A stretch of DNA of 64,000 nt from the NCBI RefSeq assembly GCF_015706575.1, contig NW_024037064.1, positions 1,487,427-1,551,426 on the forward strand. The letters run 5' to 3'. This document shows positions 42,141-55,040 of the stretch, piece after piece. Below the pieces are notes generated by a model. That model saw only the letters and a program-made list of their open reading frames with translations, did no database searches and was not told the DNA's origin. A program made the translations under genes and the position numbers. The first letter of the stretch is position 1; every line of letters begins with the position of its first letter. Source of the stretch: Patiria miniata. Its lineage: Eukaryota; Echinodermata; Asteroidea; Valvatida; Asterinidae.

Positions 42141-43261
42141 TATTATTATTATTATTATTTCCAAACATGTGTCAAGTGACACATTTTTGGAAATGTCTGT
42201 GAATTGGTCCCCCCCCCCCCATGCATTGCTATTTGTACTTGGTTTGCAATAGGGCTTGCTCAATGACGTCCAAATCTGTAGGAGAGCTGCAACTGCGTAT
42301 TTTACGCAATATATCATGCATTGCGCAGTGTTGAAAATGTTCCAAACATGTGCGCTTATTGCTTGAAATGTTTTTCGAATGTCGACGCGGCCGATGCCCG
42401 TTATGCAATTGGATGCTCAGTATGTTGATGCACGCGGCTGGTCTGTAGGAAATGACGTCATTTTACAAGACCTATTGGGGAATGCACAAATGGGTGACAA
42501 CCTTCTCGCATACTGCTAATTTCCAAACGTTTGTCAAGTGACACAGTTTTGGAAATTTCTGTAAATCCGCCCTTCCCCCATGCATTCTAATTTGTAATTG
42601 GTCTGCAATTGGGGGATCCACGAATGAGTGACAACCTTGCATGACGTCAATTTCCAAACATGTGTCCAGAGGCACATTTGTGGAAATTTCTGTTTATCTG
42701 CCCCCCCCCCCCCCCCATGTGTTCTAATTCCCCCCTCCCCAAATGTGTCAAGCGACACATTTTTGGAAATTTCTGTAAATCCCCCCATGTACTCTAATTT
42801 GTACTCGGTTTGCATTCGGGGGATTTACAAATGAGTGACAACCTTGTCGCATGCTATCAGTTTCCAAACGTGTGTCAAGTGACACATTTTTGGAAATTTC
42901 TTTGAATCCTCCTACTCCCCTATGTGTTCTAATTTGTACTTAATTCACGAATGGTTGACAACCTTCTGGCATGCTGTCAATTTGCAGAAAACAAAATAAG
43001 ATCCTTTCCAAAGATGTGTCAAGTGACACAATGCGTTGTTACAATTTGGGAAGCCACAAATGAATGACAACCTTCTCGCATACCTTCTTGCGTGACAAGT
43101 GACACACTTTTGAAAATTTCTGTGAATTGGCTCCTCCCCCATGCTTCTAATTTGTACTTGGTTTGCAATTTGGGAATCCATGAATGGGTCCAAACCTTGC
43201 ATGCTGTTAATTTCCATAGATGTTCATAGGAGTTATTAAGGAAAATTCTGTAAATCTGGCC
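42141..43261. repeat. About 130-bp satellite after the LINE, copy B
   Basis: Starts directly after the (ATT)n tail with TCCAAACATGTGTCAAGTGA and carries about eight degenerate units. At 42245-42450 a non-satellite insert (CAATGACGTCCAAATCTG to GTAGGAAATGACGTCA) matches 27520-27710. The array ends at 43261, where block alpha copy 2 begins. Confidence 0.82.
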
Positions 43262-45376
43262 CCCACGGCAGTTCCACATGCATAGCGCGCACACACACAA
43301 AGGTTCTGTTATGCGTTAGTTCTGTATTTGTGAACTCCAATGATGCCGGTGACGTCACACAACATGGCGCTGTCCACATACAGAAAAAAAAACATTGATG
43401 TTTCGTCCCAAATAATGTCAAACTTAGACACTTTAGAAATACGTTTTATTATCATAAATGACAGGCAATGACGGGATATGATGTTTTCTTTAGGAAATAA
43501 ATGAGAAAGGGGTATAATTTATATGCCAAGGTGTGTTTTAGGGGAATTTTCGCCAACATTTTTGCAATGCGGGATGAATTTATTCGCAAGAAAAGCGAAA
43601 CGCAGTTTTTCAGAAGAAATCTTTATGTTGATACCATTATTCAGTTATGAAAATAGCCAAATCAAACTTTTTCTTGGTCAGGTCGACATTTTAAAATAAA
43701 ATATAGACGTTGAAAGTCAGCCTACAATTCCAAAGCTTCGCTGTGAATTCGCGCTGCTGCATCGCTGGTTCACGATCTAGTATCCCACTAATACATGCAA
43801 ACTGGCGCGCGGGTACCAACTGGCCTAGCGCCGCGTGTGTTGTGTACACAAAAGCGCCGTACAACGTGTACACATGTACATATGTGTACGTAAAACCATC
43901 GCATTTTACGGACAATCGCAAGACATTGAATAAAATTTAAAAATACATAAAATGCAAAACAGATTACATAGAAATAAAGAACCATCTGTCTTTAGATGAA
44001 AACACTCACTTTGGACAAAATAAACACACAATCCGAAATTCACAAATGTTTAGTGTTGTACAGTGAGTGAGTGAGTGAGTGTTTGTACAGCATATTAAAG
44101 CAGCACAATCCAAAACCAAGCATGAATTGGCCATCAGTATGAGACACTTTATAGTTGCTGACAATTAATTGGATCTATAGCTTAAACAAAACAATAACAA
44201 ATAGGTTTTTGTTTGGCAATAATCGCATTTTTTATTTCACAACCGATCCATATCATTTTTAAAAAAAAGTTTCATTTACAGAAGTGAAACTTCACAACAG
44301 CCATATTTTACAAGTAAATAAAGTGCACATGTAATGCAGGCATGAACTCACCAGTGAAATCAGGTTTGGCAAGTGATAAAACTATGAAAAGTCTGAAAAA
44401 TTAAATAGGGTAGTTGCAGTTGATTCAAGAAAGTGATTCAAAAATTCAACTTTATGAAAGGGCAAATGGATTTAAGCATACCCTCACACCTGAAGACAGT
44501 AAAGGCTTTTTTTTATATTTATTTATTATTAATATTTTGTTGGAGAAAGGAGCTTGCAGTTCAACTGCACTATTTCATGAGTGGTGGTGATGGCAATTTC
44601 AGGTTTCAAATTTTCGCTTCATTAAAATTTCACATATGTACGTGTACACGTACCTGGATGACCTGCACCAGATTTACAAAGCACATCACTTCACAATTTG
44701 ATGCAAACACAGTCCACTGTGAAGTTCTTTTCCAGTGTGAATGCATCATACATCGTCAATTTTGTTAAATATTTTAGAAAAGTTTTCACAAGTACAATCG
44801 ACGACTCTTTGTTGACTTTTCGACGACTATTTACTGTTCTTTGAATAAATACATAAAATGAAAATACATGTACATGTAGTCACCTTTTGTCCTTTGAATA
44901 CACTACGACGTGTCGCACTTACAGCATATTTTGTGAAATGAATCACAGGATGCGTCATCCTAGGGATACAACGATGCATTGTAGGTTACAATAAGTGTCG
45001 TGAAATCAGGTACAGATTGTCACCGTCACTACGAACGACACTCTCGCATCCGTGTGTGCACTGTACGCGCGCGTGTTTACAGAACGGGGATATTTTGGTT
45101 TTACAAACTGACATCCGCCACAGTGCGGCACTTTTAGAGCGCACCCGGTACATTTTTGTTTTCACGAACTGACACCCAAGCATGATGCAGCAATACATCT
45201 ATCCGTGTACTTGTGTGATTATACATGTACAAATTTTTCATTAAAAAGCGATTTAATTGGTAAAATTAAGATCAGTGTCAGTTCGTGAAACCAAAAATGC
45301 ATGGGTGCGCTCTAAAAGTGTCGCACTGTGGGGATGTCAGTTATCTCCTAAATTCCCAAACTATCTCAATTCTCTC

Positions 45377-45410
<34 letters not shown>

Positions 45411-47296
45411 CCAGTAAGATATTCATTTATATATGAAATGTTTACGTCAACTATGTTATTCAAGCATCTGGGACAGGGAGGCAGCGAACAGACTACACCT
45501 ACCACTCCCAATTCAGATCACACTAAAAATACATGTACATGTACTCCACACCATGGACTATTTAGAAAGGTTCAGAGTGGGGGTTGGGCTGTTTGAATGA
45601 ACATGGCCATTTCATGGCATGGTCAGGAACTGATACGGAGTTCAATCGCAATGGGTGGGTAGTACAGATCAGATGCGGAGGAATGCAAAGCTCGTCCATT
45701 ATACGCGGCCATGCATGTCGTTGCCATCTTCAATCCAGAAATAGGAAGAAACTCTTCAAAACCTGAAAGCACAACAAGAATATAACAAATGGAACAAAGT
45801 TAATGGGATACTTTGAGATGCATGGTGGCAGCAAATACACCAGTCCTTTTCTGGTGTTGACGTCAATTTGAACATGTGCACATTAGGTTAAATGTGACGT
45901 AAGAAAAATGAAAAGGACAGGTAAAAGGAAGCGTCTCAAAAGTCTCTGTTGAAAATTATTGCCAGGTTATTTTCAAGATTTTTACAAATGTATAAAGTCG
46001 GTCCAATGTCAACTAAGTCTCAAGTCATTTTAGTCCCAGGTCAAATTTGAAATTAATGGAAAAAATACTCTACAATTATATGACTGAGGGCGAAAAAGAA
46101 AAGCCTAATGACGGCCCTGGCAATGTAACCTACATGTAGGGCCTACATGTCAAATCCTTTGTTTACGCATTTAGAACATACAGTACACAGTTTCCTTGAG
46201 AAGTTTTCAAGAACATTAATTAAATGAGCAATGTCAGGCTCCTGCCTGCAAAGAATGACCTCCATTCCTCCATCATCATGTTCCTGCATGATGCATGCCA
46301 GCAAATCCTGACCACGCTGACTATACATGAAATGTCAAAATCATATTGAAATTGGAGGATTCAGGACTGTTAGGATTAAGGAATGCATTGTGATTATTTA
46401 TTACGAATACGATTTTCTGGGTAATTGCAACTAGCAAGGCACACTGGGCAGAAATATTTCTTAGATGAAAGTCTTCTACATACACGAGTCGTTGCGTCGT
46501 CCAAAAGTGCGTGCTGTGGGATAGCTCAAGGCGCCTACGCTACGACTGTTTCATGTACGACATTACTGTAATGACTTCCTGTCATGGCGCGGCGTACGTA
46601 CACAAAATCCTTGTGTCGCAGGCTAAAAACAAGGAGAAACTACAAAAACTACATCTTCTGAGCAGAGTAAATACATAACCTGTAGGCTTACCTTTGAGAT
46701 TTCCATCTGAATCTCCGAAATCATGCCAAAACATGGCCACTCGTCACGCCATGACACTGCATGTACACTTCGTACGTCGCGACTTGACGAATTCCTGTTT
46801 TATTCACCCTCAGTATTGGCTAAAATCTCACGAAAGCATGTCGACCCAAACCTTTCGTCCATATCAATGTGAACCTAGATAACCCATTTATTGATAGATT
46901 GACCAAGTATGCGTCACAAAACTGCATTTTACTTTAAAAATGATGTTTTCTCGAAGTGGAAATGACGGCACGAAAACGCTTAATCGTACCAGGTCACAAG
47001 TCACAAGCTTCATAAAAAACACACATTATCAGAATTTGTGCACGCTAGATGGCAACTGTCGACCGTACATAGCTTCATTGATGGTTTGTAGAGCCTTATT
47101 TGGTAATCTGTTGCATATTCATTTTAATAAACCAATCAATCTTTATATCTTTCGCGGGGTATTTAAATCCAACAACGAAACAAAGGGATCGCTGCGCGTA
47201 ATGTTTATTTACATCGCGCTAGATTGTCACGTGGTATTACCACTAACTCCATCTCGCCAACAGAGGGCGTACTTTTTTATGCGTAAAACTGCCGTG
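43262..47296. repeat. Segmental duplication, block alpha copy 2
   Basis: Near-identical to 2216-6895 but lacking about 577 bp (junction at about 45979, TCAAGATTTTT/ACAAATGTATAAA) and several short stretches. The possible minus-strand exons at 46167-46320 and near 46692-46734 survive; the one corresponding to 5205-5349 is deleted. The poly-C tract is at 45379-45410. Confidence 0.88.
46167..46320 (-). pseudogene. Duplicate of the unidentified minus-strand exon
   Basis: Encodes the same QRGQDLLACIMQEHDDGG ... peptide as 5753-5906 with the same splice signals. The downstream candidate exon is deleted in this copy, so if the gene is real this copy is truncated. Confidence 0.25.
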
Positions 47297-50194
47297 TTCT
47301 TGATGCATCCTGTTCATATGCATTGCAACCGTTAACTGACTTAAATTGTGTTCCAGATGAATTTTGTTTGTTCCGTTCTTCTTTCAACTCAAACATATTC
47401 TGAATCCACACCGCTCCCCATTAATGGTTGTCATCCTACGGACTGGCCCGAGTCATCGACCATGCCTTGACCCGAGGTGCCGAGCTACGGACTTGACCAG
47501 AGCCGTCAACCCGCGGCCTTGTGACCACTACCGTGAATGCTCTTTGGAATTCTTGTGGTGAGTTTTATTTTAGAAACAAAAAGAGACCTGTATATGAAGA
47601 AATATGATTCCTCAGGTGGTATTTTAACACCCCCCGCATGCAAAATATACAGTGCTTGATTTCCTATCAAAATATGTATTCAAAGTTTGCATTAAACTCG
47701 TTCTCAAATGCTATACTTTTCATTTCGAAAATTTCAATAAAAACTGATTGTGTATGTCTTTGAAATGTCAGTATGAAATGGTGTACATAATAGATTTTGA
47801 TAATTTTAACGATGGATTTTGTAATTTGTCCGGCGGTAACCGCGCGGCCATTGTTACCGTATTGTATCTAGTTCGATCCTGGCAAATGTTAGCCAGGTTG
47901 TAGGCCCTTCAGTTTTCTCTGGTGCAAGGGGAATACCCAGCTTATTACTCAGTGTTTGAAATCCGACCAAATCATGCACACACTGTTGATGAGATGTTGA
48001 AATGATTAGAAAATCATCCAGAATATGGACTATTCCAGAATAAATGGTTAACACTTTATATCTAGTTTAGATGGCACACATCCTGGGCCCACTTTCTTCA
48101 AAATTAGTATTGTGTCCTCCGTTGACGCATACTTGACTGTTGCGTTGCAATCTGGTATTCCATCGTTTACGGAACCATGTTTAGGATGAGACAAATGATG
48201 AATTATTCAAAATGAACCAGGCTGGCTTTTAGGAACTAAACCAATCGAGCTAACGCAAAAATTATCAAGTGGCAAGTCTTGGAACGGCCCTGCGAGCCTA
48301 CCTTGTCTAAGCTCTAACCCTAGTTTTTCAGAAACCACTTTTGGATTTTGAAGAGCAGATTTTTAAATTCGTTGATGTCCTAAATTTTGATTGCCTGTAA
48401 AACCTAAAAACCAATTGTAAAACCATGAATTAAGAATTTGTACTTAATGCCATCATAGCCTTGTAACATGGTTTGAAGCACATCTTTATTTACTGGTGTT
48501 ATTGGTTTGTCCTGGGATAAATGAGGTCTGTCCCCTTCCTGTTCTGCTTTTAGGCTGTGTATAGGCCTCCTCTTAACAGGAACAATCAAGTCACAGAACA
48601 AATTTAAATGGGCGATCTGACTCTGTTATTATGTTTATCCACAAATGAGTTCTGGTAGCAGGGCTTTGCTTTGTGGGGTTAATTCAATGCTTTCTTTCCC
48701 CTTTAGAGCCCTGGCACGAATACAGCTCAATAATTCAAATGTTTCCTTTCGTTATTTGAATCCTTTCAGCAAAGTGAGGACCACTGACTGATGAGGGAAT
48801 TGCTCTACTGAGATGAGGATGAGCCTGCCTCAAGACATTGTCAGGGCTCCGACAGCCTCATCAAACAGAAACCCGAGGAACCGGAAGCAGGGAGGAGGAC
48901 AGACAGATGAACGGATGACCTGCTTGCTGGGCTACCCATTACTGATTCTTGAGGTTAGTTTTTAGTTACATGTACCTAAAGAATAAGCAGAAACAAGTAA
49001 TCAAAAAGGAGTGATCTGGCGCTCTTCTATGTTCTCCCACAAATAATGAGTGCTGGTAGTGGGGCACTGCCTTGTGGGGTTAATTCGAACATTTCTTTCC
49101 CCCCTCCCACCTCTTGCTCTACCTTTCAGATATTTCTTAATAATGATAACCCAGTCAAAACCTAGAAAACTCAGAGTCGTTGTGAAGAATTATTTGATAT
49201 TTTATAAGGAGGATTTAAACGTACATACAGACTGGACATTTGTCACAAAATGTCTCTCCCTGTGTATACATTACCCTAATCACATCATAAATTTGAAGCC
49301 ATTTTGAAAACTGATATTCTCGTTTGACAACAATGTAAAATGGCTTAATAATGTAACTGGAAGTGCCTATTAGAAACTGATTTTGTCCTAAGCACCTTTT
49401 TCCTAGCAGTGAAAAAAAAGAGATAAAATACTAGCTCATCTTTTACCTTTATATGCAACATCCATAAACTTATGTGATTGGCCCATTAGAACCCTCCGAT
49501 GCAAACATGCATACTCAGCCATGCTGTTACTCGGGTCAAAATCAGTCAGGTGACCGTTTTTTGACCCGATGGAATTCTATGCATAGAACTACATTATTGA
49601 CAAGTTTTGACTGCTTAAGTAACTGGTCATGAGAATGACTTGACCAACTGTGACCCGTAGAACAGTTGTTGATAATGAATATTTGCTGACTGTTATTGAC
49701 TTGTTAAAGTACTGTCGTAGTCAGTAAGTTGCTGGTATTGACTGTTTGAAACATGATCCCTGTCAAAACAGCTGTTTGTGCTAAATTGCTGTTGACTGTT
49801 TTTGACTTGACAGTCCTTCTGATTTGAAAATCACAGGCGTGTGGAAAAAGGCACACCTGGACTTTTCTAGGTGTGTGATTTTCTAGGTGTGTGACTTTTT
49901 AGGTGTGTGATCTGTGGTCCAGGGAAATTCAGGCATGCAATTGTTCACACTTCGCGGGAAGCTTTTAGGTGTGCGATGGTGTGGGGGTGTGATCGCACGC
50001 CTCAAATCAGAAGGACTGACTTGACAAAGTGCTGTCCACAGTTGGTGTTTGGTATTGACTGAAACATGATCCCTGTCAAAAAATCCCCCACCCCTCCAAA
50101 AAAGACCCCCTACCTATTACCCTGTTTTCAAATGCCATGTAATTGGAAGCAGAACTTTTTGGGTGGGGGCCTATTGGTATTGTCAGCAATTAGT
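47297..50194. repeat. Composite repeat block beta, copy C
   Basis: Collinear with copy A from TTCTTGATGCATCCTGTTCA. The GC-rich part is shortened to about 100 bp (47428-47530). The rest matches 7700-10440, including the RT remnant and the GGGTCAAAA/TTTTGACCC inverted repeat near 49530-49570. A 9340-9420-like duplicated CAGTCAAAACCTAGAAAACT segment occurs once here and twice in A and B. Confidence 0.85.
47840..48605 (-). pseudogene. DIRS/Ngaro-type RT remnant, copy C
   Basis: Same frame fragments as 8040-8810: ITPVNKDVLQTMLQGYDGIK, GRLAGPF, and VHILDDFLIISTSHQQ with LGIPLAPEKTEGP and LTFARIELDT. It shares the internal RT deletion with copy A, so the remnant was already dead when the block was duplicated. 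Confidence 0.75.
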
Positions 50195-50655
50195 AAGTGG
50201 CTGGTATTATCAAACAGCTGTGGCTACTGTGTGGCTGTTGATTGTTGTATTGACCTGATAAAGTATTGTCTGCAAGTGGCTGGTATTGTCAAACAGCTGT
50301 GGCTACTGTGGGGCTGTTGATTATTGTATCGACCAGATAAAGTATTGTCTGCAAGTTGCTGGCATTGTCAAACAGCTGTGGCTACTGTGTGGCTGTTGAT
50401 TGTTGTATTGACCTTATAAAGTATTGTCTGCAAGTGGCAGGCATTGTCAAACAGCTGTGGCTACTGTGTGGCTGTTGATTGTTGCATTGACCTTATAAAG
50501 TTTTGTCTGCAAGTGGCAGGCATTGTCAAACAGCTGTGGCTACTGAGTGGCTGTTGATTGTTGTATTGACCTTATAAAGTATTGTCTGCAAGTGGCTGGC
50601 ATTGTCAAACAGCCTTGGCTACTGTGTGGCTGTTGATTGTTGTATTGACCTGAGT
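50195..50655. repeat. 79-bp satellite array in copy C
   Basis: Nearly six units of the 79-bp monomer, several with GACCTTATAAAG instead of GACCTGATAAAG. It ends TTGACCTGAGTAATGTTATAG, as in copy B. Confidence 0.92.
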
Positions 50656-52165
50656 AATGTTATAGAGTGCAGCGCTACTAACTGGCGGCTCCTCATCATG
50701 CTCTCCACCAATGTACTGATTTCCTCTTTCTTAGCGGTGTTTCCAGTCATGTCTTCATGTCAAGTTGAACTTTAGCGCAAACTGATTAATATGGTGAGCC
50801 AGAATATATGTAACATCTGGTTTGGGAGCATTTTAAGGGAGTTTTTCCTTTCTTTCCTGTGCATTTGGGGCTCTAGCAGTTTTTCTGCGCACCAAGACGT
50901 CAGGTATCTTTTGTGACTAGTAGATCACACCTTCTGCTGGTAACAATTGGATGTTCCTCCAGCACCAGTGCAGCACTTGATATGCTAATGAACCAATGTT
51001 GTCTCCCATTTAATTCAACAATGCCACTGCATCTGCCAATGGACTCCTCAAGGGCTCCTGCTTCATCCCAGCGAGGCAGATATTCGCCAATACACCGTTG
51101 GGCCTCCTTCAATAATGGACTCGATCTTTGCCGTCCATGTCCTCTTGCTGCTGAAATCTGCAGTGATATTGGACCCAGAACATGTCCAATCTATCCACCA
51201 GCCAAAAACCTGTTGTTTTTGGCGCACTCGTTGTGGATGCAAGGCTGGGATACGTAGGCGCCGATCGACTTACTTCAACTTTGACATACCCATTGTAATT
51301 GGAAATCGCACATCAAGTCAAGACGGACCCCATCACCCTGATTACTTCAATCAAAATTCACCAGCCCGGTATGTAAATGCACACAAAACTTGGTTTATCC
51401 ACATCAGTCTGTGACTGTCATACTAAAGCTTCAACATAGCGTCAACACATCGTCAACACATCCAAAATGCATTAAAAGTGACAAAAGCAGTATGTAACCC
51501 ATACAGTATGGAAAGAAACAAGATTTTGGCTTAAAATCAATAGGTTAAACGTCTGAAAATTGCAATTTTCAGTTCAAGAAAATTGGCTCTCCGTGCCGCT
51601 CCGAGATCGGCTGCCATGTTGCCTCAGTGGCAGCACGAACCATTCCATTATGCTAAAGGGTGAGAGCATCGTTCAATAAACCTCAGTCCCTCAGTCTCTC
51701 ACAGATCAGAGTGCATCCTTCTGCATCAAGGCGCCCTCTGTTGTAATGTCATAACCTACACACCCCTACTTGAAATGGTATAATCAAAGCTTTGTGCAAA
51801 GTCAAGATGGCGGAGAACGGCCGCGCAAGTTAAAGGTCATTTTTTTGCGTGAAAATACTATATTTTTAACAACTAAATGGAAACTCAATCCACTGGAAAT
51901 TCTGTTTTATTCTATGCTTTGCCATTCTATACCTTTTTTGGTCAATTCAGAATGTGTTTTGGATGTGTTGACAGTGTGTTGACGCTTCTGTCATGTGTTG
52001 ACGCTGTGTTGACGCTGTGTTGACGCTTTTTAGTGCGACCTGTCTGTGAGATCTAAACCCACCGGTTGGTACACTGATTGTTCCAAGCTAAGCACAGATG
52101 AAGACAGCTTGAGCACAGGTGGCATGCATCCTCACTCGAGATTGACCGCCAACTACATCACCAAC
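50656..52165. repeat. Block gamma, copy C
   Basis: Matches 39379-40672, with an additional segment at 51030-51265 containing a minus-strand frame (EAQRCIGEYLPRWDEAGALE then GRCSGIVELNGRQHWFISIS, about 50900-51112) of unknown family. GTGTTGACGCTGTGTTGACG short repeats lie at 51965-52030. Confidence 0.78.
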
Positions 52166-55040
52166 AATGCCAGCATGTGATCTCGCTGATCCGTAAGGCC
52201 AAAAGAACCCATTACTCAGAAATAGTTTCCAAGTGTTCCGGTGATCAAAAACAACTGTTTCCTGCCACCAACAAGCTTCTCCATAGGAATAAGGAATCTT
52301 CTTTACCTAAGTACAATTCTGACAAGTCACTGGCTGACCATTTCAGCGTTTTTTTCACGTCCAAGATTTCTTTGATTCGTGATGCACTACCTCCCCTTGT
52401 GTCAGATACAGATACTTCTACCCCCACGTACCCGCCAACACAAACTACACTGACCAGTCTCCGTTTCGCCTCTCAAGATGAGATTCGCACTGTCATCTTC
52501 AAATCCCCAGCAAAATCATGTGGCTTGGACCCTATACCATATCGTCAGAACCATAATGTAGAAACATTACTTGTTCATCTATCCGCGACCACATCCTACG
52601 ACAGATGGATGTTGGCGAAGTAATGGCGCTTGTGCTTCTCGATCTGTCATCAGCATTTGACACCATAGATCACGCCATCCTGATCAGTCGCTTGCACTCT
52701 TTGGGAGTGCACGATGCAGCCTTGCAGTGGTTTCACTCATACCTTGCAGACCGGCAACAGTCTGTTAACTTCAATGGAGTATTATCTGCCCTACCTCCCT
52801 TGACTGTGGTGTTCCTCAGGGATCTGTTGGCGGTCCCATGTTATTCACCATCTACATTTTACCACTCGGCCAGATCATCCAGAAACACAATCTATATCAC
52901 TGGATCCAGAGGTTCCTCCACGCCAGTCCGGCATTTGATAGAACGACAGGTGGTCTCTGGCTTACTGCTCTCTGGCAGTTGCAGTACCCGAACCATATCT
53001 CTTTGAACCAGCCTCAGCTGAGAAAAATTACCAGGGTCAGTGGCCTCTTCATCCCCAGAACACACGTCTTGCGAGTGAGTGGAAGGGGGGTGAGCACTAT
53101 CGACATCTATGTCAGGAACATCTTGAACAGAAGTACCCAAATTCATAGATGGGTGTAAAGAAATTCCCACCTGCGATCTCGGGGGCGCCCAATCATGGCC
53201 GGAAATCCCCTAAAGAAGACGGCGCTGCCTTGTGTTTCCTTTTCTTACTTGGGTGACTTGAATCACTTGACTGTAAAAACTCCGACAATATACTCGGAAT
53301 TCCGGAGCATTGATCAAAGAATGACGTTGACTGCCCATTCCGCACGGGTGGAAGCTGGAAGTTCGGAGCGCGATGAACTCACAGACGGGGCCGGTGATGA
53401 TTGAATCCTTTTACAGCTCCGTGACTGGTCGTCCCCGAGGGTTGCTGGAGCCAGCAGACTGGGGGAAGAGGCAAAGAAACTCCAGTGGAACCTCAGGAGA
53501 TCGCCGCCGGGTTGCTAGGTAACGCCAATGGTCCGGAGACCGGCAGTGTGATCGAGTGAATAGTGGTCCCTTTTTGGGTCTTACCCTTGGGACCACTGGT
53601 GGCCTTTGATGCGGCCTTTTTAACTGTGGGACTCTTACGGCTTGTCACCTGGGGAACTGCGGTTTGTACGGGGAGTTTTATCCCCGGTGCCATTACGGTG
53701 TTCCATTATGTAGGAGGTAAGTCTGATGACGGCCAAAACGTGTAACACTGGGTGACCGTTACATACTACGGCAATGTTCCTGCGTGGGACTCACTGCTAT
53801 CTTGTATTTTGTACTATCGCACAACCAAGATAAATGCAGTTGGGAACGGCCGAGGGGAAAGGGATGACCGCTGGTTGATATACCCCACCAACTTTCTCTT
53901 TACACGCCAGGCAAGATGGCCGAGGGAAGGGAACGGCCAGTGGCGATTACCCACAAAGGTCTCACCGCTATCTCGTTGATTGCCGCACTACCAAGATAGC
54001 CTAGGACGGCCGAGGGGCAGGGAACGACCTCTGTCGATATACCCAACAAAACGTCCACTTCTAGCTTACTAGCTCCCCGAGCTAGCCGAGACGGTCAGGG
54101 GGGAAAGGAACGACCTCTGTCAATATACCCCAACTGTACGCGACTCGCTAGGCAGTAGCTCACTACGGCAGCTGATGACATACAGCTGTATCAATCCTTC
54201 AATCCATCTCAACCCAATGCTGTGTCTGCCCTGGAGAATCTTGAGGCTTGCATTGATGAGATCAAGACATGGATGATGACAAACAGTCTCAAATTGAATG
54301 ACAACAAGTCTGAATTTATCCTGTATGGCTCAAAACAACAACTCGCCAAGTTCAATATCACCAGCATTAGGACTGGAGATTGCCACATCCACCCTTCCAG
54401 TAAGTGTCGCAACCTAGGTGTCACTTTCGACCCCCACATGTCCCACATTGATCAGATATCAGCACTGTCAAAATCAGTCAGATTTCATCTCCGTAATCTT
54501 GGCTTCATTCGGAAGTATCTAAATCGTACGGCCACTGAGCAACTCGTCCATGCATTTATAACTTCGCGCTTAGATTTTTGTAATTCCCTCATGTATAACC
54601 TGCCACAACACCAAATCAACAAACTTCAACGCCTCCAAAATGCCACTGCTCGCCTCATCACCTTATCCAGACGCACCACTCATATCACCCCCGTCTTAAA
54701 GTCCCTTCACTGGCTCCCCATCGCCGATCGCATTGCCTTCAAGATCCTCCATCTCGCTTTCAAGTCACTACAAGGAACTTCACCGGACTATATAACAGAC
54801 ATTATCTCGAAATATCAGCCATCAAGTAGACTTCGTTCGGCCGGAGCGCTACAGCTTACTGTTTCCCGCACCAATCACTCTTGGGGAGACCGGTCTTTCT
54901 CAAGCGCCGCTCCCAAACTCTGGAACAATCTACCCCTTGAAATTCGCCAGTCACCATCATTGTCTGTATTTAAATCTTCTGTGAAAACTCATATGTTTAC
55001 CTCACGTTTTTGTGTTTTAAATAAGTTGATGTTTATTACT
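52166..55040 (+). mobile_element. L2/CR1-like LINE, copy C, with a nested insertion
   Basis: A longer 5' part than copy B: SLIRKAKRTHYSEIVSKCSG, LADHFSVFFTSKISLIRDAL and LRFASQDEIRTVIFKSPAKS precede the same internal deletion, then LLDLSSAFDTIDHAILISRL. After a 1,280-bp insertion (52891-54170) the ORF2 C-terminal half is open for nearly 300 codons (54222-55112): NLGVTFDPHMSHIDQI, ITSRLDFCNSLMYNLPQH, LHWLPIADRIAFKILHLA and KLWNNLPLEIRQ. The 3' tail and (ATT)n are missing: sequence jumps from GATGTTTATTACT to GCGTATTTTATG within the neighbouring repeat. Confidence 0.85.
52891..54170. mobile_element. 1.28-kb insertion inside the copy C LINE
   Basis: Absent from copy B, where AGAAACACAACC continues to the YADD box. 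It replaces about 20 bp of the LINE. Minus-strand frames (52892-53170: [20 protein letters not shown]; 53493-53693: KSPTVKKAASKATSGPKGKT) have a basic, Gag-like composition. The right part (53840-54145) has about four repeats of GGCCGAGGGGAAAGGGA-ACGACC ... GATATACCCCA, about 75-110 bp apart. No inverted termini or TSD found. Possibly the 5' end of a DIRS-type element. Confidence 0.6.
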
